Shown here piece by piece: positions 24,547-34,700 of a DNA stretch of 64,000 nt. Position 1 is the first letter of the stretch; each line of letters starts with the position of its first letter. Made by a program: the position numbers and the translations under genes. Under the pieces are notes generated by a model, which did no database searches, was not told the DNA's origin, and saw nothing but the letters and a program-made list of their open reading frames with translations. This DNA is from Ga0077555 sp033764055 (GTDB lineage: Bacteria; Pseudomonadota; Alphaproteobacteria; Rhizobiales; Hyphomicrobiaceae), in the NCBI GenBank assembly GCA_033764055.1, contig JANRJI010000037.1, positions 62,001-126,000 on the forward strand, read 5' to 3'.

Positions 24547-26340
24547 ATGAACGATATCGATACCTCTTTCCAAGAGGCACAGCAGGCGGAGCAGGCCCGG
24601 TGCGCGGCTTCACGCTGGCTCGCTGCCTTCGAGACGGCCCTCGTTGCGCGGGACGCCGCGCGGATCGGCGCCCTGTTTCATCAGGATGGCCATTGGCGCG
24701 ACGTGCTGGCATTCACGTGGCACCTGACCCCCGTGGCCGGCCGTGAAAGCATCGCGGCGCGGCTCGCCGCCGAGCAGGGACACACCAAGGCCCACGGCTT
24801 CCATCTGCCGCGCGGCCGCAAGCCGCCCCGCCATGTGCGCCGCGTCGGAATCGATTGCATCGAGGCGATCTACGAGTTCGAGACCGCCGTCGGTCGCGGC
24901 GCCGGCATCGTGCGGCTGTCCCCGGAGGGCGAAGACCGCGGTGAGCTGAAAGCATGGCTCGTCTCGACGACGCTCGAGGAGATCCGCGGGCACGCCGAGA
25001 AGATCGGCGCGAACCGGCCGACGGGGGCTGCCTACTCGCGGAATTTCGGTGGTGACAACTGGGATGACGTGCGCCGGAAAGCCACGGCCTATGCCGACCG
25101 CGAGCCGACCGTCCTCGTCATCGGCGGCGCCCAGGCCGGCCTGTCGATCGCCGCCCGCCTCAACCAGCTCGGCGTCGATACGCTGGTCGTCGAGAAGTGG
25201 CCGCGCATCGGTGACAGCTGGCGCAAGCGCTATCATTCCCTGGCCCTGCACAACTCGATCCACCTCAATCATCTGCCCTACATGGAGTTTCCGCCGACCT
25301 ACCCGAAATACATTCCGAAGGACATGCTCGGAAACTGGTTCGAGTTCTATGCCGATGCCATGGAGATCAACTGCTGGACGGATGCCGAGTTCGTCGGCGG
25401 AGCGTGGGACGAGGCGGCCAAGTGCTGGACGGCACGCCTCAGGCGCTCCGATGGCACCGAGCGCGTCGTCCGTCCGAGGCATCTCGTCTTCGCCAACGGA
25501 GTGAGCAGTTATCCGATGTTGCCGAACGTGCCGGGACTCGAGGACTTTCGGGGAGCAGTCGTGCACTCGGAAGGCTTCACGAGCGGCGCGGAGTGGAGCG
25601 GCAAGCGCGCGTTCATCCTGGGAACGGGCAGCAGCGCCAACGATATCGCGCTCGACCTGCACAGCCACGGCGTGAATACGACGCTCGTCCAGCGCGGCTC
25701 GACGACCGTGGTCTCGATTGATCCGAGCGCCCGGCTCAACGAGGCGGTCTGGGACGAAGGCCCGCCGCTCGAGGACTGCGACCTGATCGTGTCGTCCGCG
25801 ACGCCGCCCTTGATTCTGAAGGGCTATAAGATGGTCGCACAGCGCATGCTGGAGCTCGACCGGGAGCTCATCGACGGACTTCAGAGGATCGGCTTCAAGC
25901 ACGACATGGGCGAGGACGGTGCCGGCCATCAGATGAAGTATTTCCGGCGCGGCGGCGGCTACAATCTCGATGCCGGCAGCTCCGCCCTGATGATCAAGGG
26001 TGAGATCGGCTTGCTTCAATACGACCGCATCGAGCGCTTCGTGGCCGAAGGCGCACGCCTGAAGGACGGCTCGACCGTGCCGGCCGATCTGCTGGTGCTC
26101 GCCACCGGCTACTACCCACAGGAGGAGCTCGTGCGTCGCGCGCTCGGCGCCGAGATGGTCGAGCGCATCGGCCCGGTCTGGGGCCTCGGCGAGGACGGCG
26201 AGCTCAACAACATGTACAAGCGCACGCCGCAGCAGGGGCTCTGGTTCATCGCCGGGGGCCTGTCCCAGTGCCGCATCAACTCCAAGTACCTGGCCCTGCA
26301 GATCAAGGCGATGGAGCTCGGAATGCTAGCGCCGCTGTGA
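24547..26340 (+). CDS. NTF2-like / flavin-containing monooxygenase fusion
   Basis: The 597-residue product joins an N-terminal NTF2/SnoaL-like region (about residues 10-150, with ALVARDAARIGALFHQDGHW) to a flavin-containing monooxygenase or NAD(P)-binding oxidoreductase. The FAD motif is VLVIGGAQAGLSIAARL near residue 195, the FMO-type motif appears as FRGAVVHSEGF, and a second nucleotide fold is FILGTGSSANDIALDL. Late motifs include VLATGYYPQEELV. Such enzymes oxygenate N, S or carbonyl groups using NADPH and O2; the NTF2 part may bind substrate. Start at ATG 24547; an ATG five codons upstream is possible. It follows uvrC on the same strand after 118 bases. Confidence 0.85.
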   Translation: MNDIDTSFQEAQQAEQARCAASRWLAAFETALVARDAARIGALFHQDGHWRDVLAFTWHLTPVAGRESIAARLAAEQGHTKAHGFHLPRGRKPPRHVRRVGIDCIEAIYEFETAVGRGAGIVRLSPEGEDRGELKAWLVSTTLEEIRGHAEKIGANRPTGAAYSRNFGGDNWDDVRRKATAYADREPTVLVIGGAQAGLSIAARLNQLGVDTLVVEKWPRIGDSWRKRYHSLALHNSIHLNHLPYMEFPPTYPKYIPKDMLGNWFEFYADAMEINCWTDAEFVGGAWDEAAKCWTARLRRSDGTERVVRPRHLVFANGVSSYPMLPNVPGLEDFRGAVVHSEGFTSGAEWSGKRAFILGTGSSANDIALDLHSHGVNTTLVQRGSTTVVSIDPSARLNEAVWDEGPPLEDCDLIVSSATPPLILKGYKMVAQRMLELDRELIDGLQRIGFKHDMGEDGAGHQMKYFRRGGGYNLDAGSSALMIKGEIGLLQYDRIERFVAEGARLKDGSTVPADLLVLATGYYPQEELVRRALGAEMVERIGPVWGLGEDGELNNMYKRTPQQGLWFIAGGLSQCRINSKYLALQIKAMELGMLAPL

Positions 26341-26489
26341 GGCGGACGAGAAGCCGTCGCAAATCGGCGGTGCCGTTGCACCACTCGGCCGCCAGCGCTC
26401 GCGAGAAACGCCCGGAGGCGCAAGCCAAGCCGGTGACGTCGACGGAGCAAAGCACTGTCGGGCCACTGTGCGTGTGCAGGCTTTGCCTC

Positions 26490-27353
26490 TCACCTCGCCG
26501 GTCGCGGCGGCATCTTCGTCGTCGAGCCGTAAGCCGCATTCCAGAGCCCCACATCGTGGGTGATCATCAGGGGTGGCTCGACGAGGCGCCAAGACAGGTC
26601 GCGGCCCGCGAGCGTCCACTCGAGGTACCCCGGCCGCGGAATGCCTCGTCCGGCCTTCTGCTGCTCGACGATGTTGAAAAAGCTCGTTGCCGGCGCCCAG
26701 ACGATCTCGATGCCTTTGTGCTCCATGCGGCGGTGAATATGCACATGGCCACAGGCGATCTTGCTTACGCCGCCACCGACGCACACGTCGAGGAGGCGCC
26801 CCCGGACGGTGTGCGGCACCGCCAGGGTTGTGAAGGCCATGTCCTCCGGGGTCGTGAGGAATGGCGGCATGTGCTGGAAGAGAAGCACCGGGCGGCCGTC
26901 GCGCGACGCCAGGGCCGTCTCGAGAAACGCCCACTGGGCTCGAGCCTCGGAACGATCGCTGCCAAGCAGTGCCGTGTCGATACCCACGATGCGCCAAGCG
27001 CCGATGTCGCGGTACCACCATTGCGGCCCGACGAGCTGCTGCCATCGCGCGATGCGGACGTCGTCGATCGGCTGGTCCAATCGCACGGCGAGCGGCGATT
27101 CGCCGATGTCGTGATTGCCGGGAACGGCGATCCATGGCGCCGGCAGGAGATCGTGCTCCGCGCGAGCGAAGGCAAGGTCGTCGCCGTCGGCCGCGCCGTC
27201 GAACGACAAATCGCCGGTCGCGACGACGAGGTCCGGCGGCGCAGCCGCCAGCTCGTCGCGGAGCACCCGCCAGTTGTCGAGGAAATAGGCCCGCTTCCGG
27301 CTGAGGTGCGTGTCCGAGACCTGGATCAGTCGGTACGGCGTTCCTTGCGGCAT
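26490..27353 (-). CDS. Metallophosphoesterase (CpdA-like)
   Basis: A 287-residue calcineurin-like phosphoesterase with the full set of metal-binding motifs: QVSDTHLSRKR, VVATGDLSFDG, PGNHDIGE, FQHMPPFL and GHVHIHRRM. The order and size match class III cyclic-nucleotide phosphodiesterases such as CpdA, but specificity cannot be read from sequence, and phospholipid or nucleotide substrates are possible. I chose the ATG of MPQGTPYRLIQ, preceded by GGGAGAGGGAG. It is cytoplasmic and follows the ArsR-type regulator gene on the same strand. Confidence 0.88.
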   Translation of the reverse strand: MPQGTPYRLIQVSDTHLSRKRAYFLDNWRVLRDELAAAPPDLVVATGDLSFDGAADGDDLAFARAEHDLLPAPWIAVPGNHDIGESPLAVRLDQPIDDVRIARWQQLVGPQWWYRDIGAWRIVGIDTALLGSDRSEARAQWAFLETALASRDGRPVLLFQHMPPFLTTPEDMAFTTLAVPHTVRGRLLDVCVGGGVSKIACGHVHIHRRMEHKGIEIVWAPATSFFNIVEQQKAGRGIPRPGYLEWTLAGRDLSWRLVEPPLMITHDVGLWNAAYGSTTKMPPRPAR

Positions 27354-27444
27354 CGATGCTCCCTCTCCCCCCGCCCGGCTCCACCGCCCTGAGATCATCG
27401 GCTCGTGGGATTGACGGTTGGCCGGTCAGCCTCCTGCACGGAAA

Positions 27445-28158
27445 CTACGTAGCTGTGACACCCAACCAATCGCGAAGCACGCTGGCTCCCTTCGGGGTCA
27501 CAGCCACCGCTCTGCTGCCGCGCGTGCGCCGGATCCAGCCCTGATCGAGAGCGAGCGAGCAGAGTGCAGCCCCGAGGGCACCTGCGATGTGCGGACGCCG
27601 CTCGCTCCAGTCGAGACAGGGCCGGCACAGCACCCGCCCGCGTCCACGCTGGCCCCCACCCCCCGCCAGCGCAGCGATATCGAGACCGACCTTGGCGAGT
27701 GCCGTCCGACCGCTCGCCGTGACGATGCCGCCGTCGGCTCCGAGCTCGACATGGCCACGCGAAGTCATGGCGTCGGTGATTGCGACGCCGAGACGCCCAG
27801 CCAAATGATCGTAGCAGGTGCGCCCGGCCCGCAGCGCCGCATCGCGTGGCCCGACGGTCAGCGTGCGTGCCGGCGGCGAAAGCTCCGCTGCCACCTGCAT
27901 GATGCTCTCGAGCATTTGCGCGACCGAAGCCGACGCCAGGCGATGATAGCGGTGGCGGCCCTGGCTCTCGACGACGAGCAGGCCGGCATCGGCCAGCCGC
28001 GCGAGATGACCGCTGGCCGTCTGCGGCGCTACACCGGCGAGACGCGCCAGCTCGCCGGCGGTCAGCGCACGCCCGTCCATCAGGCCCGTCAGCATGGCTG
28101 CCCGGGCCGGATCGCCGGCCAGGGCCGAAATCTCGGCGAGTCGATTGGGGGTGGCCAT
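27445..28158 (-). CDS. ArsR-family transcriptional regulator
   Basis: A 237-residue regulator. The winged helix occupies residues 1-95: ISALAGDPARAAMLTGLMDG, then the recognition helix in GVAPQTASGHLARLADAGLL and the wing VESQGRHRYHRLA. The C-terminal region, unusual for short ArsR proteins, has Cys residues in GRTCYDHLAGRLG and RVLCRPCLDWSERRPH that could sense metal or redox state; a similar extension occurs in longer ArsR-like regulators. It is divergent from an MFS transporter gene with 179 bases between, and probably controls it. Confidence 0.88.
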   Translation of the reverse strand: MATPNRLAEISALAGDPARAAMLTGLMDGRALTAGELARLAGVAPQTASGHLARLADAGLLVVESQGRHRYHRLASASVAQMLESIMQVAAELSPPARTLTVGPRDAALRAGRTCYDHLAGRLGVAITDAMTSRGHVELGADGGIVTASGRTALAKVGLDIAALAGGGGQRGRGRVLCRPCLDWSERRPHIAGALGAALCSLALDQGWIRRTRGSRAVAVTPKGASVLRDWLGVTAT

Positions 28159-28337
28159 CTTCTGCCGTCTCCGTTGGCTCGTCGGCTTTGGCGCCCGACC
28201 TCGAAGCGTGTTCGAGTGGCGCGCGAAGCCATCGCACACCCCGGGGTCGCCAAAGCTTCGGCGATCACCGTACCATCGGCGCCACAGCACTGTCAGGCTT
28301 CGGGCACCAGAGGCTAGCAGCAGCGGGGGAGAAAGCG

Positions 28338-29597
28338 ATGCCGATCGAGGCCAAGGCTCGGGCATTCTTCGGCTGGCGGGTGGTCGGCGCCGCATTCGTG
28401 CTCGCCTTCTTCGGATGGGGGCTCGGCTTCTACGGGCCACCAGTGTTTCTCCATGCCGTGCGCGAGACACGTGGTTGGTCGGTGGCACTGATCTCGGCGG
28501 CCGTGACGGTGCACTTTCTGGTCGGGGCCATGGTGGTGGCCAACCTGCCAGCGCTGTACCGTCGCTTCGGGCTGGCCCCGGTGACCCGCGGCGCGGCCAT
28601 CTCGCTGGCATCGGGTGTCGTCGGATGGGCAGTTGCGCAGGAGCCGTGGCAGCTGTTCGCGGCAACCGTGCTCAGCGGAGCCGGTTGGGTGGCGATGAGC
28701 GCCGCAGCCATCAACGCGATCGTCTCTCCTTGGTTCGTACGCAACCGCGTCGGTGCGCTCGGCATGGCCTACAACGGCGCCAGCATCGGTGGTCTCGTGT
28801 TCTCGCCGCTCTGGGTCGGCCTCATTGCGCTGTGGGGCTTTCCGGCCGCCACGGGAGCCGTCGGCGCCGTCACGGTGCTCGTCGTCTGGGTGCTGGCCGG
28901 ACTCTATTTCGCACGCTCTCCCGACGACCTCGGGCAGGCGGCCGACGGCGATGCGCCGGGCATGACGACTGCGACCGTGTCGGCTCCGTGGGTGGCTCCT
29001 CTTCCGGGCACCTCGCTTCGTGCGAGCTGGCAGTTCCGCACGCTCGCGGCCGGCATGGCGCTCGCCCTCTTCGCCCAGATCGGCCTCGTCGCTCATCTGT
29101 TCTCGCTGCTGGTGCCCGCACTCGGCGCCTCGACCGCAGGCCTCGTCATGGGGATCGCGACCGGCCTCGCCATGGGCGGCCGGATGGTAGTCGGGTGGCT
29201 GATGCCGCCCGGCGCCGACCGGCGGATCGCCGCCTGCCTCAACTACGCCATGCAGATCGCGGGCTCGTTGGCTCTGCTCTCCGCGGCGGGGCGGGATGTG
29301 CCGCTGCTGCTCCTCGGCACCGTCCTGTTCGGGGCCGGCATCGGCAACACCACCTCCATGCCGCCGCTGATCGCCCAGGTCGAGTTCACCAAAGAGGACG
29401 TGCCGAGGGTGGTCGCGCTGATCGTCGCCATGTCGCAAGCTGCCTACGCCTTCGCCCCTGCAACCTTCGGTGTGCTGCGCGAGCTATCGGCGACAGCCGG
29501 AGCAGGGCCAGGCGAGGCGCCGTGGGTGTTCCTCGCCGCCGCTCTTGCCCAGGGATTGGCGATCGTCGCGATGCTCGTCGGACGGCGGAGCGCCTGA
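28338..29597 (+). CDS. MFS transporter
   Basis: A 419-residue major facilitator superfamily permease with about twelve membrane segments in two halves, separated by a charged loop near residues 195-230 (SPDDLGQAADGD). The first segment is GWRVVGAAFVLAFFGWGLGF, and RNRVGALGMAYNGASIGG resembles the conserved loop region of organic anion or drug transporters. Its start follows GGGGGAG. The divergent ArsR-type regulator suggests inducible export or uptake; the substrate is unknown. Confidence 0.88.
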   Translation: MPIEAKARAFFGWRVVGAAFVLAFFGWGLGFYGPPVFLHAVRETRGWSVALISAAVTVHFLVGAMVVANLPALYRRFGLAPVTRGAAISLASGVVGWAVAQEPWQLFAATVLSGAGWVAMSAAAINAIVSPWFVRNRVGALGMAYNGASIGGLVFSPLWVGLIALWGFPAATGAVGAVTVLVVWVLAGLYFARSPDDLGQAADGDAPGMTTATVSAPWVAPLPGTSLRASWQFRTLAAGMALALFAQIGLVAHLFSLLVPALGASTAGLVMGIATGLAMGGRMVVGWLMPPGADRRIAACLNYAMQIAGSLALLSAAGRDVPLLLLGTVLFGAGIGNTTSMPPLIAQVEFTKEDVPRVVALIVAMSQAAYAFAPATFGVLRELSATAGAGPGEAPWVFLAAALAQGLAIVAMLVGRRSA

Positions 29598-29692
29598 CGC
29601 ACGAGCTGCGCAGACCAGCGGTTCGGGGGGGCTACCCCCGTGGCCCCGGGACCCGCCCCAGAACGCAGTCCGGGCGGAGGGACCTCGGCCAA

Positions 29693-30886
29693 TCAGCCGG
29701 GAAATGGCCTCGCCGTCGCCGCCAGATACTGCATCGCCGCTGCCACGCCGCCAGCCTTATGCAGCACCTTGGCGATGCCGAGCCCCATCTCGACACCAGC
29801 CAGCGTGCCGAGAATGGTCAGATCATTGGTGTCGCCGAGATGGCCGATGCGGAACACCTTGCCCGCCACCTTCGACAGGCCCGTGCCGAGAGACAGGTCG
29901 AAGTGATCCAGGATCACCTTGCGCAGGGCATCCGCGTTGCAGCCTTCCGGCACGCGCACGCCGGTCACCACCGGCGAGTAGTCGCGCGGCTCCTTGCACT
30001 GGATCTCGAGCCCCCACGCCACCACTGCCCGGCGCGTCGCCTCGGCGTGACGCATGTGGCGGGCGAAGACGTTGTCAAGGCCCTCCTCATGCAGCATGTC
30101 GATCGCCGTCGACAGCGCGTAGAGCATGTTGGTCGCGGGCGTATACGGGAAATACCCGGTCTTGTTGTTGGCCAGCATATCGTCCCAGCCGAAGAAGCTG
30201 CGCGGCAGGCCGGCCGCCTTGCTCGCCGCCAGTGCCTTGTCGGAGATGGCGTTGAACGACAGTCCTGGTGGCAGCATCAGCCCCTTCTGCGAGCCGCCGA
30301 TCGTGACATCGACGCCCCAGTCGTCGTGGCGGTAGTCCATCGAGCCGAGCGACGAGATCGTATCGACCATCAGCAGGGCCGGGTGGCCGGCCGCGTCGAT
30401 GGCCTTGCGAACCTCGTCGACGTGGGTCATGGCACCGGTCGCCGTCTCGTTGTGCACGACACAGACGGCCTTGATCGCGCGACCGCTATCGGCCCGCAGC
30501 CGCGCCTCGATGCGCCCCGCATCCGCGCCCGAGCGCCAGTCGCCCTCGATGAACTCCGGCTTCAGCCCAAGCTTCACCGCCATGTTCTTCCACAGCGACG
30601 CGAAATGACCGGTCTCGTACATCAGCACCGTGTCGCCCGGCGACAGCGTGTTGACGAGCGCTGCCTCCCACGCGCCCGTGCCGGACGCGGGATAGATCAC
30701 CACCGGTCCCTTGGTGCGGAAAATCGACTTGATGCCAGCGAGCACCTTCAGCCCGAGCTTGCCGAACTCGGGCCCACGGTGATCCAGCACCGGCATGTCC
30801 ATGGCGCGCAGGATGCGGTCCGGCACCGGCGACGGCCCCGGAATCTGCAGGAAGTGGCGGCCGGCGCGGCGCGGCTCGTTGGACAT
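29693..30886 (-). CDS. Serine-glyoxylate (or alanine-glyoxylate) aminotransferase
   Basis: A 397-residue class V aminotransferase of the AGXT/SGAT group. Key blocks are FLQIPGPSPVPDRILRAMD, the PLP-lid ASGTGAWEAAL, HNETATGAM, MVDTISSLGSMD and the PLP-Lys segment GGSQKGLMLPPG, in which Lys201 forms the internal aldimine. It would convert glyoxylate to glycine using serine or alanine. This enzyme is part of the serine cycle in methylotrophs and also of photorespiratory-type glycolate use. Start MSNEPRRAG follows AGAGG. No other serine-cycle gene is seen nearby. The sarcosine and 2-hydroxyacid genes 1-10 kb away fit a glycine/glyoxylate theme. Confidence 0.88.
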   Translation of the reverse strand: MSNEPRRAGRHFLQIPGPSPVPDRILRAMDMPVLDHRGPEFGKLGLKVLAGIKSIFRTKGPVVIYPASGTGAWEAALVNTLSPGDTVLMYETGHFASLWKNMAVKLGLKPEFIEGDWRSGADAGRIEARLRADSGRAIKAVCVVHNETATGAMTHVDEVRKAIDAAGHPALLMVDTISSLGSMDYRHDDWGVDVTIGGSQKGLMLPPGLSFNAISDKALAASKAAGLPRSFFGWDDMLANNKTGYFPYTPATNMLYALSTAIDMLHEEGLDNVFARHMRHAEATRRAVVAWGLEIQCKEPRDYSPVVTGVRVPEGCNADALRKVILDHFDLSLGTGLSKVAGKVFRIGHLGDTNDLTILGTLAGVEMGLGIAKVLHKAGGVAAAMQYLAATARPFPG

Positions 30887-30948
30887 GTTGACCTCTGGGA
30901 CTGTTTTTGGACACGTCGCGAGCTGCGAGTCCCTTTGGCGACCACGGC

Positions 30949-31398
30949 TCATGAGCGCCTCTTGAACAACAGCAGCACGGCAAACGCCTTGCGATCGAGC
31001 CGAGGGGCGGCCCGCAGGCTGCGGATTGCACGCTCGGCCATATCGACAGCCTGTAGCGCAACGGCTCGCGACAGTCGATAATCAGGATCGTAATCCGCGC
31101 GATGTCGCATCTCCTGCAACTCGATGAAGATCGCGCAGCAGATTTTGATCTCATGCGGAAAGCCGAGATTGCGCGCTTGGTGGCACGCCGACTTGGCGTC
31201 GCCATGCTGCAAGGAGCGATGCACTTGCGACCACGCCTTTTCTGGGCGATCACGACCAGCACCGACCAGAAGATCGGCTGAATCCTTGGCAAGGCTCAGG
31301 AACAAGGCATAGTAGGCCGTGCTGACGGCCCGTCTCAGCTCGGATTGGCAAGGGCGCAGCCGGCTTGCATTGGCGAGCTTCCTCGCCGTCACGATCAC
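30949..31398 (-). CDS. HEPN-domain protein
   Basis: A 149-residue helical protein that fits the HEPN fold: LRRAVSTAYYALFLSLAKDSA near the N-terminus, and EMRHRADYDPDYRLS, in which Arg-x-x-x-x-His-like spacing is not clearly retained but the RHRADYDP motif is typical of HEPN proteins. HEPN domains often act as ribonuclease toxins or nucleotide-associated proteins. The start is GTG and overlaps the stop of the upstream frame by GTGA, showing that the two genes are translationally coupled. The upstream partner is frameshifted, so this gene may be left without its partner. Confidence 0.7.
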   Translation of the reverse strand: MIVTARKLANASRLRPCQSELRRAVSTAYYALFLSLAKDSADLLVGAGRDRPEKAWSQVHRSLQHGDAKSACHQARNLGFPHEIKICCAIFIELQEMRHRADYDPDYRLSRAVALQAVDMAERAIRSLRAAPRLDRKAFAVLLLFKRRS

Positions 31399-31713
31399 CG
31401 CACCGCTCTCCGTGCAGGCAGTCGTCGAACCTGCTGGCGTTCGTCGAACTTGTGCCTGACGTGGGGGAACCTCTCCTCTCCCTCGTTCCAGACCCTGTCC
31501 CGAAAGCGAGCAACAGGTCCGTCATGACGGAAGGGTCTATTGGATCGCCCCTGTTCTCGTACTCGGCCTCGATCCAAATAACCGGATCCCCGTCGTGGTC
31601 TACGCCCGGGAAGGACCGCACCCTCGCCACCCCGTAGTGCTCCATGAACTCCGAACCGTCCGTTCGATGAGCTCGGCAATGGCCGGGTCGAGGGGCTGTA
31701 GAGACCGTTCCAT
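31395..31713 (-). pseudogene. Frameshifted partner gene of the HEPN gene
   Basis: A continuous protein can only be read by changing frame twice. It starts MERSLQPLDPAIAELIERTV, continues in another frame as EFMEHYGVARVRSFPGVDHD and on to TDLLLAF, and then in the third frame as RDRVWNEGEERFPHVRHKFD to a stop at 31395, which overlaps the HEPN GTG. Each shift is a single missing base, near 31651 and near 31500, both beside short G or C runs. The joined product would be about 106 residues. This is either a real pseudogene or sequencing/assembly error. The family is unknown, and the pair resembles a two-gene toxin-antitoxin-like module. Confidence 0.6.
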
Positions 31714-31756
31714 GTGGCTATGCTACCGCAAATGCCATTCAGTCGAAAGCCGCCAC

Positions 31757-34700
31757 ATGCCGCCAAGTCCGACCGCCGTTCCTGCCAACCATCGGCTCGC
31801 CAGCCGCCTTGCACGGGAGATCGAGGGCGAGGTGCTGTTCGACCGGGCGAGCCGGGGCCGGTATTCCACGGACGCATCGATCTATCAGATCGAGCCGGTC
31901 GGCGTGGTCGTGCCTCGCTCGCTCGCGGATGTCGAGGCCGCCCACCAGATCGCCCGAGAGGAGGGGGTGCCCCTGTTGGCTCGCGGCGGCGGCACCTCGC
32001 AATCGGGCCAGACGGTCGGCCGCGCCCTGGTCATCGACTACTCGAAGCACGTCAACCGCCTGCTCGACACCGACACCGAGGCGGCCACCTGCCTCGTCGA
32101 GCCCGGCATCGTCCTCGACGAGTTGAACAGGCAATTGAAATCCACGGGCCTTTGGTTTCCGGTCGATGTCTCGACCTCGAGCCGCGCCACCATCGGCGGC
32201 ATGACCGGCAACAACAGCTGCGGCACGCGCTCGATCCGCTACGGCATCATGCGCGACAACGTCATCGCCATCGATGCCATGCTCGCCGACGGGACCAGGG
32301 CGCATTTCGGTGAAGTGCCGGCCGACTTCACCAAGGTCAACGCCCCCGACGCCGCGCGCGATCTCTTCCGTGACCTGCTCCGCATCGGCGAGCGCGATGC
32401 CGAGCACATCCGGCAGGCCTTTCCCGAGGTGTCGCGGCGCGTCGGGGGATATCTGATCGATGCCTTGCTGCCGGGAAAGAGTACGCGCAACCTCGCGACC
32501 ATCCTCTGCGGCTCCGAAGGCACGCTCGCGCTCTCCGAGCGCATCCGCCTGAAGCTCTCGCCGCAGCCGAAGAGCAAGGCGCTCGGCCTCTGCCATTTCG
32601 CGACGTTCCGCAAGGCCATGGAGGCCGCCCAGCACATCGTCGGGCTCGGACCCGTGGCCGTCGAGCTCGTCGATCGCAACTTGATCGAGCTCGCCCGCGA
32701 TATCGCCATGTTCCGCCCTGTCATGGAGGCTCACGTTCGCGGCAAGCCCGATGCGCTGCTGCTCGTCGAGTTCGCCGAGGACGACCAATCGGAGAACCTC
32801 CGCCGCCTCGACCGACTCGAGGAGCTGATGGGCGATCTCGGCCACCCGAAAGCCGTCGTGAAAATCTCCGATGCCGCCCAGCAGCGCGCCGTCTGGGAGG
32901 TGCGCGCCGCGGGCCTCAATATCATGATGAGCATGAGGACGGAGGGAAAGCCCGTCTCGTTCATCGAGGATTGCGCGGTGCCGCTCGAGCATCTCGCCGA
33001 CTACACCGAGCGCCTCACCGCCGTCTTCGAGAAGCACGGCACCACGGGAACCTGGTATGCGCACGCCTCGGTCGGCTGCCTGCACGTGCGCCCCGTGCTC
33101 AATCTCAAGCTCGACGAGGACACGCGGAAGATGCGCGCCATCGCCGAGGAGGCCTTCGCGATGGTGCGCGAGTACAAGGGCGCGCATTCCGGCGAGCATG
33201 GCGACGGGCTGGTGCGCTCCGAGTTCCACGAGGCGATGTATGGCCGCAAGACGGTCGAGATCTTCGAGGCCGTGAAGGACCGCTTCGATGCCAAAGGCCT
33301 GATGAACCCGGGCAAAATCGTGCGTGCACCGCGCATGAGCGACCGAACGCTCTTTCGCTACAAGCCCGACTATCGCGTGCCCGAGATGCCGACCGCGCTC
33401 GATTGGTCGGCTTGGCCCGGCTCCGGCCGGGGTTTCCAGGGCGCCGTCGAGATGTGCAACAACAACGGCGAGTGCCGCAAGCCCCAGGGCGGCGCCATGT
33501 GCCCGAGCTATCGAGTCACCCGCGACGAGCGCGACGTCACGCGCGGGCGCGCGAACACGCTGCGCCTCGCCATTTCCGGCCAGCTCGGGCCGGACGCCCT
33601 CTCGTCCGATGCCATGCTCGAGACGATGGCGCTCTGCGTCTCGTGCAAAGCCTGCAAGCGCGAGTGTCCGACCGGCGTCGACATGGCGCGCATGAAGATC
33701 GAGGTTCTCGCCGCGCGCAACGAGGCCCGGCACGGCTGGCTCTCTTTCCGAGACCGTCTCGTCGCCTATCTTCCGCGCTATGCCTCGACGGCACGCTGGC
33801 TCGCGCCGCTCCTGAACCAGCGCAACCGGTCGCCTTTCCTTGCCCGCCTGCTCGAGCGCACCACAGGCATCTCTGCAAAACGCAAGCTGCCCGCATGGCG
33901 GTGGCGGACGTTCGATGCTCGCAGGGGGCTCTCATCTGGCAATCCCGCGGCGCCGAAGGCCGATCCTGCGACGCTCGACCGAACCTCCACTTCCCCCTCT
34001 CCCCTGGGGGAGAGGGTCGGGGTGAGGGGGCCTGCCGCCGTCCGATCGGTCGCGCTTCTCGCCGACACCTTCAATTGCACCTTCGAGCCAGAGAACCTGG
34101 AGGCGACAGTCGAGGTGCTCGCCCGGCTCGGCTACGACGTGCACGTGATCGAGCCCGAGGGCGGCGGTCGCCCCGTCTGCTGCGGACGCACGTTCCTCGC
34201 CACCGGCCAGGTCGACGAGGCCCGCATCGAGGCGCGCCGCCTGCTCGATGCTGCGCGGCCTCATCTCGAGGCCGGACGCACAATCATCGGCATCGAGCCC
34301 TCGTGCCTGTTGACGTTGCGCGACGAGCTGACTGTGATGGGGCTTGGGGCCGAAGCCGACCGCCTCGCTGAGCACGCGCTGATGCTCGAGGAATTTCTCG
34401 TCGCCGAGGCGACAGCCGGCCGCATCGCCACGCCCATCGGCCATCACGACGGCACCGTGCATCTCCACACCCACTGCCACCAGAAGGCACATGGCGTTGC
34501 CGGCGCCGTCGAGCAGGCGCTGCGGCTCGTCGATGGGCTGACGGTGAAGCCGATCGACTCCGGCTGCTGCGGCATGGCCGGCAGCTTCGGCTACCAGGCC
34601 GAGACCTACGACACGTCGATGGCCATGGGCGAGCTGGCACTGCTGCCGGCCGTGCGCAAGGCCGCGCCGGGCGACATCATCGCGGCCGACGGCTTCTCCT

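Noticed and set aside
28094..31081. A 995-codon plus-strand open frame running through the MFS, aminotransferase and HEPN region
   Set aside because: It is Arg/Ala/Pro-rich, matches no family and lies over well-supported genes; it is a high-GC shadow frame.
31739..33733. A 664-codon minus-strand open frame antisense to the 2-hydroxyacid dehydrogenase gene
   Set aside because: The plus strand encodes a clear FAD/Fe-S protein; the antisense frame has no motif, signal or ribosome binding site.
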